From the NCBI GenBank assembly GCA_964036045.1, contig OZ038384.1, forward strand, positions 60,361,355 through 60,425,354: 64,000 nucleotides of DNA. The letters run 5' to 3'. The notes under the pieces were generated by a model. The model ran no database searches, was not told where the DNA came from, and worked only from the letters and a program-made list of their open reading frames with translations. This DNA is from Eutreptiella sp. 'Long Island Sound 2002'. Taxonomy: Eukaryota > Euglenozoa > Euglenophyceae > Eutreptiales > Eutreptiaceae. This document shows positions 11,099 to 23,385 of the stretch, piece after piece (positions within the stretch are counted from its first letter, which is position 1; every line of letters starts with the position of its first letter). Made by a program: the position numbers and the translations under genes.

Positions 11099-13890
11099 GT
11101 ATGCAAAGTGTCAAGTCCTTCAGCGTCCAGATATCCGGCGACAAATCACGCAAGGGCAGTTATGATGGTTTATTTTTTTTCTCATCCAAGTCCATCGCCA
11201 CACTTTGATTTGCCGGCTTGTCCCTAGGCAGCGCGATGATCTGAATACTGAGGAGACTTCGCTGGACGATGAGAGAAAGACACTTCTGAAAGAGGCCTGG
11301 TCCGAGAGTGGCTCCTTACATGAGTCATGCACGATTCGCAGAGCGGCAAAGTAGCCAACACCCAGCCACTCTGAGGAATTCGAGCCACTGCTCGAAAATA
11401 TGGTGCAGGATTAGCGGGTTTCAAGCACACTGCTGGAACCCGTTTGACGAAGAAGGAAAGGGTAAGATGTGATACGAAAAGCAATGGATCACAATGGAAA
11501 GGAAAATACATTACAACGTTTTCCTGCCAAAGAATACTATGAGACTTTGGTCCAGACCCAACAAGTGAGTGGAGAGCTGTGCGATACCAGAGAGAGTTGC
11601 TGTGCGCCCTGCATGTACCACCGTCTGAAGAAGACATCGAGCTGGCCTGTCCCAAACTGGATGATTTCGTCCAAGGTGCGAACATAACACTGGTCCCAGC
11701 CATACAGTCCCACACAGGGTGGTGGCTTGGGGATGCTTTAGTGTGCATTCAGGGAGGGGGCGGGGCAGGAGCTTCCGCCCCGACCCCACCCCGCCCCCCC
11801 TTTCCTCCTCCACTCTAGGTAGCCAATTACCTCAAAAAAAGTTGTTAGGCCAAGCGCAGGCGCAAGCGCCATGTCTCCCCTTTGGGGGTATTTGCGCAGC
11901 ATACCCCAAAGTATGAAATTGGATGCTTACCCACTTTTGAATTCATCATCTTGAAAAGTCGCAATTTCTGGGCCAGGTCGGGAGCCCTCTCCCCCCACTC
12001 AGCAGGATAGTATGCAAACCCCCCCCCCCCCGCTGAGGTGAGTGCTTCTCAAAATAGCGCATGATTGCGGGTTTGCGCACAATGAAGCTCCGCAATCCGC
12101 TGTTTTGGGCGTAAATTTCTGTTTCTCCATGCGGCAGGGCGTATGTTCTTGTCTGGGGTGGACCATGAACTCGCAACAACATCGTAGCTGTAGTGGCGGA
12201 GCAATTTTTTTTGGCTTTCCAGATCCCGCTGGAATATGGAGTTGATTTTTTTTTGGCAACTCAGAACTGCCCGAATTGGGTTTGTGCCGGCTGGACACAA
12301 AGACGGCTTGGAACTGAGCACAACAATATCAGGATCTTTGGAAGACATGGCTGAAGCTCCACAGATGGGCTGTGGGAAACACTGGTCGGATATGATGCAT
12401 TTCTAATACTGGTTTGTGGTCTTGTGAATCTGTCCCGCAACAGCGAGGGGTAATTTTCAAGCCATACAGGGGTAAGATTTCCACACCAGAAAGGTTTCAC
12501 AATTTTGACCCCGAATTCCAACAGCTTCCCGTGTTGCAACCAGATGAGGAAAATGGGACAGAAACAAGGCCTACACATAAGATACTCAGTACGCGAGCAA
12601 GCGATGCTAAGGCAACCACATAACCAAGGGTCAGATCTATTTGTTGATACTGGTGATCGTCCACTGCTTTTTGTTATTTGCCCGGCTTACAAGAAACTTG
12701 CAAGAGCTGAGAACAAAAAGTGGAGCAGAGCCAGCGGCAACGACGTGTGCAAGTTCTTTGCAGTGCCAGAACACAAGAAAGTACGTATCTGGTGTTCTAG
12801 TGGTCTGTGTTTGCATTTTTGGCACTGAACGGTGCCTTTTGTGGCTGGCCAGGCCGAATGGTCTGTGTTTGCATACTGGTACCCTTCAACTGCGCGTCAG
12901 ACGCTGGTTGCAGGTGAGTGACACCCCACCCCTCTTTACCAAAGCTCTGCCCGCGCCTCCAAAAAGACCAACACGACAATGGCAACTGTGAGCGACAGGG
13001 CGCATGGTGTCCCTTATCCCAAAGCCGGCAGAGGTCTGCGCAACACGATCAGCTTGAAGTGGTTGGTGGGTGGGTGGGGGCTCCCTTCATGTACTCAATG
13101 ACTGCAACATCATCCTCATGGTTGCCCTTGACTGTAGCAGGTGCATGCATCCATGCCCGAGAGCTTAGGTCTTCTTGTCATGGTCACGTCACACATCACC
13201 ATAGACCCGAATGACATGTTTAGACATACTTTTTCAGGGCCGGTATTGGCACAACAAGACCCCCTGTTCTAGGCAAGGCCCGATTGATGCCCATGCCCAC
13301 CAGCTCCATCCCAGTCGAGACGCAGCACACCAGTCGACGACTGGTGTGGCACCACTGTTCGCCAGGCCACGCGGCGTTGTACGTCCAGCTGCTGAAAATG
13401 TCTGCAGGACGTCGACAACCACTGCAGGACGTCGTCAACCACTGCTGGACGTCGTCACACTTTTTCTTGCTCTGTTTCGAAGGATAATTCAGCACCAAAG
13501 TTGCAGCCCCAACGCATACCCTAAGCAACTCTTGCCCATTTCATTGTCCTGTGTACATTTTCCACTTTGTGCACATTCTCCATTGTACCCAATTGTGTAT
13601 GTCCAGAAGGTCTGAAAGCAGAGTCTCATGCTATCCTGCTATCCTAACGAGCGCCCTACCGCTTTGTGCTGGGACTGTAAGGCATGACGGCGTGCACAAA
13701 TGCCAATTTGGGTAGTCAAGGAAATACAGCAGAAAACGCCCCTACGGAAACAGGAAGCGCGAACCTACAAAAAAAGTAATAAAAACTGTCGGGGCAGTGA
13801 AACCTGGACAGCCATCAAAAACCGGGTCAATAAACCAGCCATGGCACGATACAAAGCCACAGGGGGGGTCGTATATTGTTGGCATGCAAC
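11099..13890 (+). repeat. D block, copy 2
   Basis: A direct repeat of 4,604-7,285 with scattered substitutions, small indels, and an insertion of roughly 50 bases near 12,830-12,870 that duplicates the 'GGTCTGTGTTTGCAT' phrase. A poly-C run at 12,020 mirrors that near 5,500. Minisatellite DNA flanks it on both sides. Confidence 0.75.
11232..11418 (+). pseudogene. Broken copy of the D-block exon-like ORF
   Basis: It matches 4,740-4,922 but has an in-frame TAG at 11,352-11,354 where copy 1 has TGG. The downstream residues up to the shared terminal TAG remain recognisable, so the stop is recent relative to the duplication. The function is unknown. Confidence 0.45.
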
Positions 13891-16800
13891 AAGTTGAAAA
13901 GGGGGTTCGAGGTGTTAACATTGGGTGAAATGGGATTTGAGGGCATAGGGGGGGGTTGTAAAGGGGATGTGAGGTCTTGGCACTGGGTGAAATGTGTTTC
14001 GAGGGCATGGGGGGAGTTGAAAAGGGGCATTGAGGTGTTGGCACTGGGTGAAATGTGTTTTTAGAGCATGGGGGCTGTTGGAAAAGGGGGTTTGAGGTGT
14101 TGGCACCGGGTGAATTGTGTTTTGAGGGCATGGGGGCAGTTGCAAAGGGGGTTTGAGGTGTTGACACCGGGTGAAATGTGTTGCAAGTGCATGGGGGGAG
14201 TTGAAATGCGTGTTTCAGGTGTTGGCACTAGATGACGTGTGTTTTCAGGGCATGCAGGAAGTTGAAAAGGGGGTTCGAGGTGTCGGCACTGGGTGAAACA
14301 TGCTTTCAGTGCATGGGGGCAGTTGAAAAGGGGCTGTGAGGTGTGTGCACTGGGTGAATCCTGTTTTAAGGGCATCGGGGCTGTTGAAAAGGGGGTTTGA
14401 GGTGTTGGCACTGGGTGAAACATGTTTTGAGGGCACAAGGGCGGTTGAAAAGGGGGTCTGGGGTGTTGGCATGGGTTGAAATGTGTTTTGAGGGCACGGG
14501 GGCTGTTGAAAAGGGGGTTGAGGTGATGGCACCGGGTGAATTGCGTTTTGAGGGCAGGGAGGGAGTAGAAAAGGAGGTTGGAGGTGTTGGCACTGAGTGA
14601 AATGTGTTTTTAGAGCATGGGGGCTGTTGAAAAGGGGGTTTGAAGTGTTGGTACCCGGTGAATTGTGGTTTGAGGGCATGCAGGCAGTTGCAAAGGGGGT
14701 CTGAGGTGTTGGCACCGGGTGAAATGTGTTGTGAGCGCATGGGGGGAGTTGAAATGCGTGTTTGAGGTGTTGGCACTAGATGAATTGTGTTCTGAGGGCA
14801 TTTGGGTAATTGGAAAATGTTTCCAGGGCATAGGGGCAGTTGAAAAGGGTGTTTGAGGAGTTGGCACTCGGTGAAATGTGTTTTAGGAGCATGGGCACTG
14901 ATGATGGCATGGGGGGTGTTGAACTCGTGTCGCAGGTGTTGGCACTAGATGAATTGTTCTTTGAGGGCATGGGGGCAATTGAAAAATGTTTCCAGGGCAT
15001 GGGGGCAGTTGAAAAGGGTTTTTGAGGTTTTGGCACTCGGTGAAATGTGTTTTCGGGGCATGGTGAAAGTTGAAAAGGGGCGGTTTGAGGTGTTGGCACT
15101 GGGTGAAACATGTTTCAGAGGGCATGGGGGAAGTTGAAAAGGGGGTCTGGGGTGTTGGCTCGGGTTGAAATGTGTTTTGAGGGCATGGGGGCTGTTGAAA
15201 AGCTGGTTTGAGGTGTTGGCACCGGGTGAATTCTGTTTTGAGGGCATGGGGGGAGTTGAAAACGGGGTTTGGGGTGTTGGCAGTAGATGAATTGTTTTTT
15301 GAGGGCATGGGGGCAATTGAAAAATGTTTCCAGGGCATGGGGGCAGTTCAAAAGGGTGTTTGAGGTGTTGGCACTCGGTGAAATGTGTTTTCAGGGCATG
15401 GTGAAAGTTGGAAAGGGGTGGCTTGAGGTGTTGGCACTGGGTGAAACATGTTTGCAGGGCATGGGGGCATTTGAAAAGGGTGTTTGAGGTGTTGGCACTC
15501 GGTGAAATGTGTTTTCAGGGCACCAGGGAAGTTGCAAAGGGGCGGTCTGAGGTGTTGACACTTGATGAAATGTATTTTACGGGCATGGGGGGAGTTGAAA
15601 AGGTGGTTCGAGGTGTTGGCACTCGGTGAAATGTGTTTTGAGTGCATGGGGGGAGTTGAAAAGGGGGTTTCAGGTGTTCGCCCCGGGTGAACTGTGTTTG
15701 GAGGGCATGGGGGGAGTTGAGAAGGGGGTTTCAGGTGTTGGCACTGTGTAGTGAGCGCATGGGGGCAGTTGAAAAGGGGGTTGGAGGTGTGGACCTGTCT
15801 GAATCATGTTTTGAGGGCGTGGGGGCACTTGCAAAAAGGGTTTGAGGTGTTGGCACCGGGGGAAATCTGTTTTGAGGCCATGGGGGCAGTTCAAAAGGGG
15901 GTTTGAGGTGTGGACCTGGGTGAAGTATTATTTGAGGGCATGGGGGCACTTGCAAAGGGGGCTTCAGGTGTTGGCACTGGGTGAAATATGTTTTCAGGGC
16001 ATGGCTGGAGTTGAAAAGGGGGTTTGAGGTGTTGGCACTGGGTGAAATGTGCCTTGAGGGCATGGGGGGAGTTGAAAAGGGGCTTTGAGGGTTTGGCACT
16101 GGGTGAAATATGTTTTCAGGGCATGGCTGGAGTTGAAAAGGGGGGTTGAGGTGTTGGCACTGGGTGAAATGTGCCTCGAGGGCATGGGGGGAGTTGGAAA
16201 GGGGGTGTGAGGTGTTGGCACCAGGTGAACTGTGTTTTGAGGGCACGGGGCCAGTTGAAAAGGAGTTTGGGGTGTTGGCATTGGATGAAATATGTTTCCA
16301 AGGCATGCAGGCAGTTGAGAAGGCGGTTTTGGGTGTTGGCACCGGGTGAAATGTTTTCTGAGCGCACGGGGGGAGTTGAAAAGGGGGTTTGAGGTGTTGG
16401 CCCCGGGTGAACTGTGTTTGGAGGGCACGGGGGCAATTGAAAAGGGGGTTTTGGGTTGTGGCACTATGTAGCCAGCGCATGGGGGCAGTTGAAAAGGGGG
16501 TTGAAGGTGTGGACCTGTCTGAAGTATGTTTTGAGGGCATGGGGGCACTTGCAAAAAGAACTTGAGGTGTTGGCACCGGGTGAAATTTGTTTTGGGGCCA
16601 TGGGGGCAGTTGAAAAGGGGGTTTGAGGTGTGGACCTGGCTGAAGTATCGTTTGAGGGCATGGGGGGACTTGCAAAGGGGGCTTGAGGTGTTGGCACTGG
16701 GTGAAATGTGTTTTGACGGCATGGGGGGAGATGAAAAGGAAATTGGAGGTGTTGGCACTGGGTGAAATATGTTTTCAGGGCATGGCGGGAGTTGAGAGGG

Positions 16801-17045
16801 GGGTTTCAGGTGCTGGCACGGGGTGAAATGTGTTTTGAGGGCATGGGGGGAGTTGAAAAGGGGGTTTGAGGTGTTGCCACTGGGTGAACTGTGTTTTGAG
16901 GGCATGGGGGTAGTTGAAAAGGTGTTTGAGGTACTGGCACTGGGTGAAATATGTTTTCAGGGCATGGGGGCAGTTGAGAAGGGGGTTTGAGGTGTTGGCA
17001 CCTGGTGAAATTTGTTTTCAGGGCATGGGGGCAGTTGAAAAGGGG
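13891..17045. repeat. Main 61-bp minisatellite array (about fifty units)
   Basis: Consensus landmarks on the plus strand are GGTGTTGGCACTGGGTGAAA, TGTGTTTTGAGGGCATGG and GGGAGTTGAAAAGGGGGTTTGA, together 61 bases. Units vary by substitution and by small length changes. Some belong to a subtype with 'GTGTGGACCTG' and 'CACTTGCAAA'. Because 61 leaves remainder 1 on division by 3, consecutive units are read in rotating frames. The unit lacks stops in all three minus-strand frames, so long Pro/His/Thr-rich open frames arise across the array. I treat these as by-products, not genes. Confidence 0.95.
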
Positions 17046-17344
17046 TTTTTCGTTTTTTGACCAATTCTGTCCGAGATTGTTTTATCATACAACACTGGCT
17101 ACGCAACGGGTGCCAGTAGCGGATGTATTGTTTTATATCCCCACTACCTTCGCAAATGGATTCTCCTTGTGTTCAGTCTCTGTTTCGTAGCTATCCACCT
17201 ATGGGAGACCTGAGCCCGTTGAGAATCTGTTTGCCTATCGAAAAGGTTTACCCTTTTCGAACAAGGGGATCCAATGGACAAATGGTACACCAACGCACAA
17301 GATGAGGAATCAGATGAAGGATGGGAGGAGAGTATCCCCCTAGA
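17046..17344 (+). repeat. F spacer, copy 1, within the minisatellite
   Basis: About 290 bases not made of 61-bp units, repeated at 24,219-24,513. It includes 'GTTTTATCATACAACACTGG' and a short frame ending DEESDEGWEESIPLES before the array resumes. The flanking array units also match between the two loci, so this looks like part of a larger array duplication. The function is unknown. Confidence 0.7.
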
Positions 17345-17484
17345 AAGTTGAAAAGGGGGTTTGAGGTGTGGGCCTGGCTGAAGTATGTTTTGAGGGCATG
17401 GGGGCACTTGCAAAGGGGGCTTGAGGTTTTGGCACTGGGTGAAATGTGTTTTTAGGGCATAGGGGGAGTTGAAAAGTTTTGAGG
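17345..17484. repeat. Short minisatellite segment before the M-like insertion
   Basis: About two units of the 61-bp repeat, ending at 'GAGTTGAAAAG', where the 7-bp-repeat tail of an M-family element begins. Confidence 0.85.
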
Positions 17485-18325
17485 TTTGAGGTTTGATTTT
17501 GCGGGTACTAGACGCCTTTCGGCCCCGGGGGGCCACCTGGTCGGGCCCGGTAATATCCCCGCCTACCGGGTCCTAGTGCGGGGCCCTCCAAGACGCACCT
17601 CCTGCCTGGTGGCGGATTCCCCCGGGTTCACGGGGCTTGGAGCCCCGTCCCTCCCCGGCTTCCCCGTTTCACCACTCCCCAGTCAGTGCATCAATTCGCA
17701 GCCGTGGCTGCGGGCGCTTACCCACTTACGTCACCCCCCTAACGCGTGGTCGCCCGGGGCGCCGGCGCCGCCGGGCCCGTGCTACTGGCTTGTCGCCTGT
17801 GGGAACCCCTTCGGCTGGCGCGGAGGCTGCCTTGCCTGAGGGTTGGGACGTGGCGCAGTGCGCCACTACTGCGTTGGCGGGTGCAGTGCCCTGTCCGTGT
17901 GTACGCGGCGCTCGCGGCCGGTTCGGGGGGCTCAGGCCGGTACCTGGTGTTGTGTCTCTTCTGTTTCCCCCTTCCCGCCCCGCGTGTCCCGCGCTGCGTG
18001 TGGCAGGCTGTCCCGTCTGGGTGTCCCTTGGCCTTTCTCGCTCGTACGCCATTCCACGCGGTCCGTGCGTTCTGAGAGCTCGGTCCGGTTGCCCTTCTGG
18101 TAGTCCCCGAGTGCCCTTTGTGTGTGTGTGTGCGCTCGCGCTCCCGTGGTGTCCGCTCCGTCCCCCCCTAGGTGGTGTGGTGTGCGCACCTCGCGCGGTC
18201 CCGGCACTGGGCGCTGATAGGGCCGTTCCACGTGGTCCGTGCCCCTCCGCGTGTCCTGCCCCGGTCCCTTGCTCCGTCTGGCGTGCTCGGGGGGGGGGGG
18301 CGGTCTGGTCCCGGTTCCTCCCTAC
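17485..18325 (-). other. 3' UTR of the M-family derivative
   Basis: It matches 37,191-38,060 along its length, including 'TACTAGACGCCTTTCGGCCC' and 'CCGTTCCACGTGGTCCGTGC'. It carries no plausible coding frame; long open frames on both strands reflect high GC. Confidence 0.7.
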
Positions 18326-20455
18326 CTGGCTTGGCCTGCACGCCCTGTGGGGGCTGCGTGCCGCGGGGGTGGTCGGGGGCCGTCCCTGGGGGGCGGAGGC
18401 CTGCCACTGTTGTGAGGGGCGTCTGGTGTCAGGCGCTGTCCCTCCCCCGACCGCCCGTCCTCTGGGGCGGGCAGCCGGGGTACCACGACCGGTGTGTTCC
18501 GGGTGCGGTGGGTGCGGGCGTGGGGACCAAGGACCGGCCCCACAGCTTGCGCCCTTGCAGGCCGGCGTTGCTCGCTGTGGCAGTGGCGGAAGGGCGTCCC
18601 CGGGGGGGGCGGCCTTCCACCGTTGTGAGGGGCGTCTGAGGTCAGGCGCTCCCCCTCCCCCAACTGCCTGCCCACTGGGCGGGCTGTTGAGGCCTGCCAC
18701 CCACGTGCTGTGGGCGCGGGTGTGTGGGTGTGCGGGCCCAACACTGTCCCCTTGGCCTGCATGCCCTGTGGGGGCTGCGTGCCGTAGGGGTGGTGGGGGG
18801 CCGTCCCCGGGGGGGGTGGCCTGCCACCGTCCTGAGGGGCGTCTGGTGTCAGGCGCTGTCCCTCCCCCGGTCGTCCGTCCTCTGGGGCGGGTAGCCGGGG
18901 TTCGGCGACCCGTGTGTCCTGGGTGCGGTCGGTGCGGGCGTGGGGACCCAGCACCAGCCCCACAGCGTGCGCCCTTGCGGGCGGGCGTTGCTCGCTGTGG
19001 AGGTGGCGGAAGGACGTTCCCGGGGGGGCGCCTTCCACCGTTGTGAGGGGCGTCTGTGGTCAGGCGCTCCCCCTCCCTGAACTGCCCGCCCACTGGGCGG
19101 GCTGTTGGGGTCTGCCATCCACATGCTGTGGGCGCGGGCGTGTGGGTGTGGGGGCCCAACACTGTCCCCTTGGCCTGCATGCCCTGTGGGGGCTGCGTGC
19201 CGCGGGGGTGGTGGGGTACAACCCCCGGGGGGGTGGCCTGCCACCGTTGCGAGGGGTGTCTGGTGTCAGGCGCTGTCCCTCCCCCTGCCGCCCGTCCTCT
19301 GGGGCGGGCGGCTGGGGTTCTGCGACCCTTGTGTCCCGGGTGCGGTCGGCGCGGGGGTGGGGACCCAGCACCGGCCCCACAGCGTGCGCCGTTGTAGGCC
19401 GGCCTTGCTCGCTGTGGGGGTGGCGGAAGGGCATCCCCGGGGGGGGTGCCTTCCACCGTTGTGAGGGGCGTCTGAGGTCAAGCGCTCCCCCTCCCCGACT
19501 GCCCGCCAACTGGGCGGGCTGTTGGGGTCCGCCACCCACGTGCTGTGGGCGCGATTGTGTTGGTGTGGGGGCCCAACACTGTCCCCTTGGCCTGCATGCC
19601 CTGTGGGGGCTGCGGTCCGTGGGGGTGGTGGGGGGCCCCCGGGGGGGGTGGCCTGCCACCGTTGTGAGGGGCGTCTGGTGTCAGGCGCTGTCCCTCCCCC
19701 GGCCGCCCGTCCTCTGGAGCGGGCAGCCAGGGTTCCGCGACCCGTGTGTCCCGGGTGCGGTCGGTGCGGGCGTGGGGACCCAGCACCGGCCCCACAGCGT
19801 GCCCCCCTGCGGGCCGGCGTTGCTCGCTGTGGGGGTGGCGGAAGGGCTTCCCCACGGGGGGGTGCCTTCCACCATTGTGAGGGGTGTCTGAGGGCAGAGC
19901 GCTGTCCCTCCCCCGACTGCCCGCCCACTGGGCGAGCTGTTGGGGTCCGCCACCCACGTGCTGTGGGCGCGGGTGTGTGGGTGTGGGGGCCTAACACTGT
20001 CCCCTTGGCCTGCATGCCCTGCGGGGGCTGCGTGCCGCGGGGGTGGTGGGGGGCCGTCCCCAGGGGGGGTGGCCTGCCACCGTTGTGAGGGGCGTCTGGT
20101 GTCAGGCGCTGTCCCTCCCCCGGCCGCTCATCCTCTGGAGCGGGCAGCCGGGGCTCCGCGACCCGTGTGTCCGAGGTGCGGTCGGTGCGGGCGTTGGGAC
20201 CCAGCCCCGGCCCCACAGTATGCCCCCTTGCGTGCCGGCGTTGCTCGCTGTGGGGGTGGCAGAAGGGCGTCCCAGGGGGGGCTGCCTTCCGCCGTTGTGA
20301 GGGGTGTCTGTGGTCAGGCGCTCCCCCTCCCCCGACTGCCCGCCCTCTGGGCGTGATCTTGGGGTCCGTCACCCACATGCCGTGGGCGCGGGTGTGTGGG
20401 TGTGGGGGCCCAACACTGTCCCCTTGGCCTGCATGCCCTGTGGCCCTGTGCCCAC
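18326..20455 (-). repeat. 418-bp tandem array, locus 1
   Basis: The anchor AACACTGTCCCCTTGG falls at about 18,740, 19,158, 19,574, 19,993 and 20,412, a spacing of 416-419 bases. Each unit holds two related halves, one with 'GCCTGCCACCGTTGTGAGG' and one with 'GCCTTCCACCATTGTGAGG'. The same unit forms the array in M at 53,537-55,800. Very long open frames cross it on both strands and are artefacts of stop-poor repeats. Confidence 0.95.
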
Positions 20456-21745
20456 GCACTACTGGTCCTACACACCCTACAGTGGCACCGCTTTGGGACT
20501 CGAGGCGGAGCGTGCGACACCCAAGCGCCTCGGAACCCTAGCACCAAGAACGTGCATGCATGCCTTGGGAACGGGATACGCCAGGAAGTCCGGTGAACCT
20601 CTAGGGTTCCGCCCAAAGGAGGGGACGTGCGCAAGCACGGGGGCACACCCTCCCGGCGAGACAAGCACGTCTAGCTGGCGGCGATCAGCCCTCCCGGCGT
20701 TGCCCGGGGCCGCTTTGTTGGGGGCCAACAGTCAGGTCTAGCGGGAAGTAAGCCGCCTCCCCTCTTCACGCGCGGAGCCTCATCCTGTTCGTCACAGGGG
20801 CGACGCCAGGGGGAACCATGGGGCGCCTCTCCACGACCGAGTGCACCTACCTACCTACCTACCTACAGTGGCACCATCCTGGTGGGCGAGCGCTACTGCT
20901 ACTGGCTCAAGCTCCCACGCAGGACTACCACTCCTACACGCACGCTCTACTGGGTGGTGTTGAAGATAAAGTCGTGGGTCCTAATGACCCTCCTGTGAAG
21001 AAGACAAGAGAACACAGCGCTGCTAAGCAACTGTGGCCTAACAGGGACTGCACAACACGTTTCCCTGCTAGGGCTTGGAGGGGAAGGGCGCACAGGTGGC
21101 GTGCACAGCGCGAATGTCGATGGAGTCGAACTGCCCTCGCCACTCCTGGCTGAGGCGCAGTCAATTGATTGTGTGATCAGCGCGTTATATTTGAGCACAG
21201 CTCAAGGGACTGCACCAGTCCACCCTGACCCTCCCACCTGTACAACAGAGGCCAATGGACTGGGTTCAAAACGGAGGAACCAAGACACACTCCACGTATT
21301 ATACGCTTCTTAGTGTGCCCTATAATACACTGTTCCTGAACCCAGTTGCAAGCAAGCAAGCTTAAGGACTTCGCCCGTTCCCTTATGGAACGTAGGGCGA
21401 AGCCCTGGGTAACCTGGCAAGGGTTCTTACCACGTGCACAGCGCGTGGCCTACTGTCAAGTCCCTTTAATGCATCGTCTGCACGCATGCAGGGAAGGAAG
21501 GCGAGATCAATACCACTGTAACCTCACTGACTCAACCAGAAGGTGAGCTCCTCCTGGGCTTACCTACCTTACTCACCATGCAGCGTGTGAATGTTGAAGT
21601 GAAGCGTACGCAAAACAAACCTAAGCGTCTAAACAACCCTGTTGCGTGTTATAAACAACCCTAAGCGTTTATTTGCATCGTGTGGCTTGCACGATTCTTC
21701 CTGTTTTGCCTGTTTTGTCATCTGCGAAAAGAAGAACAGGGAATG
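20456..21745. other. Unassigned block with an (ACCT)n run
   Basis: It lies between the 418-bp array and the leader-like part of the M derivative. A run of ACCTACCTACCTAC is at 20,845-20,866, like the runs at 25,574 and 60,030 beside the Ty3-type elements. There is a TATA-like 'GTTATATTTG' near 21,182. It could be a remnant of another insertion such as a solo LTR, but I cannot define its ends. I see no gene. Confidence 0.35.
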
Positions 21746-23385
21746 GCGAATGAGAGACGACAGCACAACGCAAAACAAGCATAAGCGTCTAAGACAACCC
21801 TACTTTAACGCACAAACGACGCAAACACGAGCACACACTTCTCCTTTGGACCTGTGAAGAGAAAGAAAAGGTGGGTGCATGCACAAGGAAGCGTGGCAAC
21901 GTGTGTATGTCGGAATCCGGCACATGCATCGCGAGCACTTCGTCTTCTTTAACCCTACGTGCGCACTACGTGCACCATTCGTCGAGCATACCTTGCAACC
22001 TTGTTTTTACCTGTGCAGGGGGAATGCAGGAGTCGCCCAACCCCCCGGAGACACAACGGAGACAACCCTAACGTTTTAACGAAACAACCACCGGAGCACA
22101 AGCGAGACACGACGCTATGCATAAGTGTGTATGTTCTATTCAGTGCAACAAAAAGGGTGGTTGTGCTGTAAGAGCAGTTGCCACGGTTGCCCCGCATTGC
22201 ACCGCGGGGCAGGACCGTTAGCCCCCCGTGACAACCACACCCTGGCCGAAGGCCATCTGTTTTTTCTGGTCTCGGTTGGTGGCGCGGGCCGGGCGCTCGT
22301 TGCTTCCCTCGTGTGCGCGTGGTGGCACGACATGGTAACATACTTGCGTGGCTCCTCCTTTCCCTCCTTATCTTTTCGTGTGGTTTGTGTCTTGTCGCCG
22401 TTATGCTCCTGGCGTGGGTGTAACATACTTATCTCACCCACATCTTTGCGTGTTCCCAATGTCGCGGCGGCGTTGTGCTCCCTATGCAAACGGGCGTGCG
22501 GCGGCGTTTTTCTTTTTTTGTGCCATGGCATCTTGCCATTGCCATCCTCGGTTGGTCTCATACTCTTGCGGTGGTGTGGTATGTTACCTGCTTATGCCTC
22601 GTACGTGTTCTCCCCTCTCCTATTTCTCACAGTGTTGTGCTTGTTACGGCGTATTTTAGCGTACGTTGTTTTGCGTAGGTTTATATCCAACTTGCACTCG
22701 ACACGGCTCCACACACCTCTTTGGCCACCTTTGTTCGTTGTCCTTCCCGCGTGCGCGGCGTGACATGTAACATACTTGCGTGGCTCCCTCTTTACCCACC
22801 TCTTTTCATGATTGGCGTGTTCCGGCACCGTCGTACCCCCTATGCGAGTGGGCGTGCTGGGGCGGGGCTTTTGCATGCATGTGTGCACACTTGCGGTATG
22901 CCTCCACCACAGCGCGGTTTGTAACGTACCCTTGCCTCCTCGCCATCTTTTTGTGTATTGTGTTTGTTACGGCGTTATGTAGCGTTGCGTGGCATATAAC
23001 ATACTTGTTCTTCAGCAGCCGGTGGCGTTGTTGTTGCTTCTGTGTGATATTCTTGCACCCGGCACCTCTTTGGTCACCTTCTTTCGTTGTCCCTCCCGCG
23101 TGCGCGGCATGACATGTAACATACTTGTGTGGCTCCCTTTTTATCCACATCTCTTCGTGTTACGCGTGTTACGGCGCCGTCGTACTCCCTATGCAGGTGG
23201 GCTTGCAATACATGGTCTCATACTTGCGGTACGTCTCCACCGTGGCGCGGTTTGTTACATACTTGCTTCCTCCTTGCCTACATCCTACCGTGTTGTGCTT
23301 GCTACGTCGTTATTTAGCGTTTCGCGGCATATAACATACTTGTTTTTCGGCGGCCGGTGGCTTTGTTGTTGTTTGTGTGTGTTTT
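21746..23385 (-). repeat. M-family 5' leader monomers, locus 1
   Basis: It matches 56,460-57,580. The phrase TAACATACTTG recurs many times (for example 22,337, 22,765, 22,996, 23,116, 23,332). Larger units of about 335-345 bases are visible: GGCATATAACATACTTG recurs 335 bases apart. No coding frame is evident. Leader repeats of this kind act as promoters in some non-LTR families, such as mouse L1; that role here is inference. Confidence 0.6.

Noticed and set aside
13891-17045. Long minus-strand frames of up to 314 codons rich in Pro, Thr and His (for example 15,731-16,675)
   Set aside because: They follow from a stop-free 61-bp repeat read in rotating frames. There is no start context, no domain and no conservation beyond the DNA repeat.
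17637-20459. Very long open frames on both strands, including 576 codons at 17,726-19,456 (minus)
   Set aside because: They lie in the 418-bp GC-rich tandem array and its flank. Overlapping frames on both strands are equally open, as expected for stop-poor repeats.
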